Part shown: piece after piece, positions 60,632-64,000 of the stretch | Layout: each line of letters starts with the position of its first letter | Position numbering within the stretch: the first letter of the stretch is position 1 | Assembly: GCA_963771845.1 (NCBI GenBank) | Contig: CAVYVC010000009.1 | Location: 62,001-126,000, forward strand | Reading direction: 5' to 3' | Source: VAZQ01 sp963771845 | Lineage (GTDB): Bacteria > Pseudomonadota > Alphaproteobacteria > Rhizobiales > Xanthobacteraceae | Length of the DNA stretch: 64,000 nt | The notes under the pieces: model-generated | Database searches by the model: none | What the model was told of the DNA's origin: nothing | What the model saw: the letters and a program-made list of their open reading frames with translations, nothing else | Translations under genes and position numbers: made by a program

Positions 60632-62002
60632 ATGCCGTCTGAAAAACCAAACATACTCTTCTTTCACGTCGACAATCTGGGCATGGGTGAGCTTGGGTGC
60701 TACGGCGGCGGGATTCTGCGAGGCGCCGATAGCAAGCGCGCAGATAAGTTCGCCGCCGAGGGCATGAAGCTCACGCACTATGTCGTTGAGCCGCAGTGCA
60801 CGCCCACGCGTTCAGCCTTGATGACCGGTCGCTACCCAATCCGCTCCGGCAACCATACCATCGCCCTGGGTGGCAATGCCGGCGGCATTGTGCGCTGGGA
60901 GAGGACCATCGCGGAAATTCTCGCCGAGGCCGGATACGTTTCGTCGTGCCTCGGCAAGTGGCACGTCGGCGCCGAGGACGGGCGCTGGCCGACGGATCAC
61001 GGCTTCGACGAATGGTACGGGCCGTTGCGCACCTACGACGAATGCATGTGGCTCGAAGACCCGCATTACGTTCCGGAGCGCGACGGCTACTCCTACATGC
61101 ACGAAGGCCGCAAGGGCGAAGGGGTGCGGCCGATCCTTTCCCAGCAGCTCAGCCTGGAAATGAAAAAAAACTGCGATCTCGAATATCTCAAGCGCGGCAC
61201 CGATTTCATGCACCGCAGCGTCTCCGCGGGCAAGCCGTTCTTCCTTTATTTCAATCATTCGCTCATGCACTTCCCGATGATCCCGCGCGACGAGTTCAAG
61301 GGGAAAAGCACCAACGGCGATTGGGGCGATTGCCTGTTGATGCTCGACCATGACTTCGGCGTCTTGCTCGACAAGCTCGATGAGCTCGGCGTCACCGACA
61401 ACACCATCGTCGTTTATTGCGGCGACAACGGCGCCGAGGATCACCTCGCCGGACGGGGGACCGCCGGTTTCTTTGATGGTTCCTATTTCAGCTCGGCGGA
61501 AGGCGGCATTCGCACGCCGCTTATGATTCGCTGGCCCGGGAGGATCAGGCCGGGGGTTGAGAGCAACGAGATGGTGCACGTCACCGACATGTTCACCACT
61601 CTCTTGCAATTCGTGGGCTGCGAACCGCCGCGTGACCGCCTCATCGACGGTGTCGATCAAACTCCCTTCTTTCTGGGCCGGCAGGAGAGCTCCAATCGGG
61701 ACGCCTGCATCGTCTGGCTCAACGAAGAGCTGCACGCCGTCAAATGGAAAGATTTCAAGATCAACTTCAAGCGCCAGCAGCACTTTCACGATCCGGAGCT
61801 GCCGCTGGGGTTTGCTCGTATCACACACCTCATGGAGGACCCGAAAGAACGTGAGCCGGTCAACCAACGCTACGTGCGCTGGTGGGTCATGCAGCACGCC
61901 CATCGAATCGTGCGCGAGTTCGAGCAGAGCAAGCAGAGGGAAGACCTCATCCCATCGGGGTCGCCGCTCGACTTCGTGCCACGGCCCTACGCAAGGTCCT
62001 GA
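60632..62002 (+). CDS. Sulfatase (formylglycine-dependent arylsulfatase-like)
   Basis: The 456-residue protein starts at ATG 60632. The metal site appears in NILFFHVDNLGMGELG. The sulfatase signature is CTPTRSALMTGR with Cys56, in the C-x-P-x-R context needed for conversion to formylglycine. Further conserved pieces are LGKWHVG and VVYCGDNGAEDH. No signal peptide is visible, so it should act in the cytoplasm on an imported sulfate ester. The gene for the maturing enzyme follows 5 bp later. Alternative: a phosphonate or phosphodiester hydrolase of the same fold. Confidence 0.94.
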   Translation: MPSEKPNILFFHVDNLGMGELGCYGGGILRGADSKRADKFAAEGMKLTHYVVEPQCTPTRSALMTGRYPIRSGNHTIALGGNAGGIVRWERTIAEILAEAGYVSSCLGKWHVGAEDGRWPTDHGFDEWYGPLRTYDECMWLEDPHYVPERDGYSYMHEGRKGEGVRPILSQQLSLEMKKNCDLEYLKRGTDFMHRSVSAGKPFFLYFNHSLMHFPMIPRDEFKGKSTNGDWGDCLLMLDHDFGVLLDKLDELGVTDNTIVVYCGDNGAEDHLAGRGTAGFFDGSYFSSAEGGIRTPLMIRWPGRIRPGVESNEMVHVTDMFTTLLQFVGCEPPRDRLIDGVDQTPFFLGRQESSNRDACIVWLNEELHAVKWKDFKINFKRQQHFHDPELPLGFARITHLMEDPKEREPVNQRYVRWWVMQHAHRIVREFEQSKQREDLIPSGSPLDFVPRPYARS

Positions 62003-62007
62003 GGCGC

Positions 62008-63051
62008 ATGTCTGTCGGGAATGCAGAGGCGCAAGCAAGTTTCGAACTGACACAGATCGGGCCGCAAAATGGGCTGGCTCCCTCCCCCGCTCGCGGGGGA
62101 GGGAACGCTGTGACGTCGCACGTCGCAGCTGCAAGCAATACCAGTGGGATGATCTGGATTCCCGGCGGCACGTTCCTCATGGGCTCAAACGAATTCTATC
62201 GCGAGGAGCGCCCGATGCGCCGGGAAACCCTCCAGGGATTCTGGGTCGATCGGTACCCCGTGACCAATGCCGAGTTTCGGAAATTCGTCACTGCGACGGG
62301 GTACGTCACATCTTGCGAGCGCGTACCCGATCCGGAGATGTACCCGGACGCCGATCCCTCGCTCCTGGTGCCCGGCTCGGCAGTTTTTCGAAAACCGCAC
62401 GGTCCCGTAAATCTGCGCGATGCTCGCGCATGGTGGGAATACGTGCCCGCGGCTGATTGGCAACATCCCGAGGGGCCGGATAGCAGTGTCGATGGCCGCG
62501 ACGACCATCCGGTGGTTCACGTAGCCTACGAGGATGCCTGCGCTTACTCGGCTTGGGCTGGCAAAGACTTGCCGAGTGAACACGAATGGGAATTCGCGGC
62601 CCGCGGCGGCCTCGACGCCGCGACATACGCCTGGGGCGACGAATTTGCTCCGCAGGGCCGTGCCATGGCGAACACCTGGCAGGGGCAGTTTCCCTGGGAG
62701 AACCTCAAGCTCGATGGATACGAGGGCACCTCACCAGTCGACGCCTTTCCCGCCAACGGCTACGGACTCCACGACATGATCGGTAACGTGTGGGAATGGA
62801 CCGCGAGCCCGTTCATGTCGCCCGGCGCAGAAAAAGTGAAAACGTCCTGCTGCGCGGCCAGCGAGCCGGGGAGCCATATCGAGCGCCGCGTGGTGAAGGG
62901 CGGCTCGCATCTGTGCGCGCCCAATTATTGCCTGCGCTACCGGCCGGCGGCGCGCCAAGGCGAGGCGATCGACACTTCGACCTGCCACATTGGTTTTCGC
63001 TGCGTCGTGCGCGTGGCACGCTCACATGGCTCAAACAACGCGTTAGGCTAA
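62008..63051 (+). CDS. Formylglycine-generating enzyme family protein (sulfatase maturation)
   Basis: The protein has 347 residues from ATG 62008, 5 bp after the sulfatase stop; a GTG at 62110 after a palindrome is an alternative start. The FGE-sulfatase fold is clear: MIWIPGGTFLMGSNEFYREERP, GFWVDRYPVTNAEF, WEFAARGG and DMIGNVWEWTAS. The C-terminal pair Cys303 and Cys308 in GGSHLCAPNYCLRYR matches the copper-binding active-site cysteines of oxygen-dependent FGE, as does the CHIGFR ending. It oxidises the sulfatase cysteine to formylglycine. The two genes form a self-contained unit. Confidence 0.95.
   Translation: MSVGNAEAQASFELTQIGPQNGLAPSPARGGGNAVTSHVAAASNTSGMIWIPGGTFLMGSNEFYREERPMRRETLQGFWVDRYPVTNAEFRKFVTATGYVTSCERVPDPEMYPDADPSLLVPGSAVFRKPHGPVNLRDARAWWEYVPAADWQHPEGPDSSVDGRDDHPVVHVAYEDACAYSAWAGKDLPSEHEWEFAARGGLDAATYAWGDEFAPQGRAMANTWQGQFPWENLKLDGYEGTSPVDAFPANGYGLHDMIGNVWEWTASPFMSPGAEKVKTSCCAASEPGSHIERRVVKGGSHLCAPNYCLRYRPAARQGEAIDTSTCHIGFRCVVRVARSHGSNNALG
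62079..62104. repeat. Perfect palindrome inside the 5' end of the FGE gene (family E)
   Basis: tccctcccccg-ctcg-cgggggaggga is a perfect 11-bp inverted repeat with a 4-nt loop. It encodes LAPSPARGGG in the FGE reading frame if translation starts at 62008. Such palindromes are typical intergenic repeats, so either it has inserted in the coding region or the true start is downstream at GTG 62110. Confidence 0.65.
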
Positions 63052-63055
63052 CGGT

Positions 63056-64000
63056 TCAGACGACCGGTGCGGCAAGACGGCCGCCGGACGAAGCTTGGCT
63101 CCCTTCCAATAAGCGGGCGATGTCGGTCAGCCGTTCGTCGGCCCACGCAGGGCTGAGCAACGTTACGCCCATCGGAACGCCACATTCGAGTACGCCGTTT
63201 GGAACGGCGATGGCGCAAAGGTCGAGAAGGTTGGCAAAATAAGAATAGTATCCGAGCTGATTGTTCAGGCGGATCGGATCGGCATTCATCGCCTCTAGCG
63301 TGAACGGCCGCGGCGCGGTCGGCACCATAAGCGCCTCGATCGATGCAAACTGCCGATCGGCGGAACGCCGAAGAGCAGCAAGACGATGCATCCCTGCGAA
63401 TACGGTGATCCCAGTGTACTGGCTGCCGGTCCGCAACACCGTCCGGGTCACGTTGAGAAGCGCATCTTCGAGACCATTGATAAGGGGTTCAACCGCCGCG
63501 CGGCGCTCCGCGATCCAGGGGCCGTCGAACAGCATCCGGCCGGCTTCCTTGAAAGGCGTGAAATCGACCTCGACCGCGGTAGCGCCGAGCCGAGCCAGCC
63601 GCTCGCAGGCGTGATGATAGAGGTTCGCGCATTCAGCATGCCGAACCACTCTTGATCCTTGGACGCGAGCACGCCAACGCGGAATGAATTCGCGGTGCAA
63701 CCCGGTGGTCGTATCGAGGGGACGATGGACGCTGACGCGAAAACGGATCTTCGGCATCGAAACCCTCGATGAGCTTAAGGACCCGCACGCCGTCATCGAC
63801 CGTCAATGCGAAGATCGAAACGCAGTCTAGCGTAGGGCAATTCGGTACCAGGCCGCGCGTCGAGACGCGCCCAACCGTGGGCTTGATGCCGACGATGCCG
63901 TTGAAACCGGCCGGGATGCGGCCCGATCCGCCGGTATCCGTTCCGAGCGTGAAGGAGACATGGCCGGCGGCGACAGTCACCGCTGAGCCCGAACTCGATC
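63056..64000 (-). pseudogene. Amidase-signature protein, allophanate hydrolase-like, frameshifted and cut by window end
   Basis: On the minus strand the visible part begins inside the amidase signature (SSSGSAVTVAAG, then LGTDTGGSGRIPAGFNGIVG with the catalytic serine region) and continues to LIEGFDAEDPFS near 63760. Between 63770 and 63600 the homology changes frame at least twice (VGVLASKDQEWFG in one frame, NLYHHACERLARLGATAVEVD in another) and then stays open to a stop at 63056. The GFDAEDPFS and FTPFKEAGRMLF segments recall the amidase domain of AtzF/DUR1,2. No C-terminal allophanate-hydrolase domain follows. It may be decayed or miscalled by indels. Confidence 0.72.

Noticed and set aside
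60812..62134. 440-codon minus-strand frame opposite the sulfatase
   Set aside because: Antisense shadow of a gene with intact signature motifs.

Overview
The window reads as chromosome of a GC-rich alphaproteobacterium, most likely order Hyphomicrobiales (Bradyrhizobium/Xanthobacteraceae-like). This rests on gene content and style rather than rRNA, which is absent. The signs are many orphan tripartite-tricarboxylate (Bug/TctC) and NMT1/TauT-type solute-binding proteins, divergent anmK/tyrS, an M23 peptidase next to prfB, and several families of dispersed palindromic repeats. No tRNA, rRNA, CRISPR array, transposase or phage gene was recognised.

Layout. 0-11 kb: an edge-truncated flavin oxidoreductase, apt, two tandem ParA-like ATPases, a 0.9 kb gene-poor gap with a short promoter-terminator unit, an opine-dehydrogenase-like gene overlapping a 3-hydroxyacyl-CoA dehydrogenase, a frameshifted outer-membrane barrel gene, a membrane-anchored TIR-TPR protein and a citrate-synthase-family enzyme. 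11-19 kb: regulators and small redox or detoxification genes (TetR with a palindromic operator, two-domain VOC protein, LysR/pirin/WrbA, LuxR-type HTH), then a co-directional isochorismatase-XapX-amidohydrolase-DoxX set. 19-29 kb: transport and oxidation genes, namely an LLM flavin monooxygenase with an NMT1-type binding protein, a complete polar amino-acid ABC transporter operon, a cytochrome P450, a 2OG-Fe(II) oxygenase and two Bug proteins. 30-33.5 kb: a gene-decay zone with remnants of mepA, a YfcE-like phosphoesterase and a Bug protein, around an intact enolase-superfamily gene and a NIPSNAP gene. 33.7-37 kb: an E1 alpha/beta 2-oxoacid dehydrogenase pair and another NMT1-type binding protein. 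37-47 kb: housekeeping genes (anmK, tyrS, an AsmA-like giant, an M23 endopeptidase, and prfB with its programmed +1 frameshift).

47-54.3 kb is a tight minus-strand operon: a short-chain dehydrogenase, a dihydroorotase/hydantoinase-type cyclic amidohydrolase, a complete NitT/TauT-type ABC importer and a ring-opening amidohydrolase of the cyanuric acid hydrolase/barbiturase family. A paralogous binding protein lies upstream. This looks like a dedicated uptake and catabolic locus for a cyclic ureide (pyrimidine, barbiturate or s-triazine type).

54.4-60.3 kb is a second unusual minus-strand operon under a Crp/Fnr-type regulator with an FNR-like box. It encodes a binding protein with a NosL-like C-terminal tail, one permease, a four-helix membrane protein I do not recognise, an ATPase and a diheme cytochrome c. 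It is followed on the plus strand by a sulfatase with its formylglycine-generating enzyme, and on the minus strand by a broken allophanate-hydrolase-like amidase cut by the window end.

Several otherwise good genes carry single-base frameshifts (near 6205, 6740, 9495, 43615, 48345 and 63600-63770). This is either indel error in the underlying sequence or real decay.
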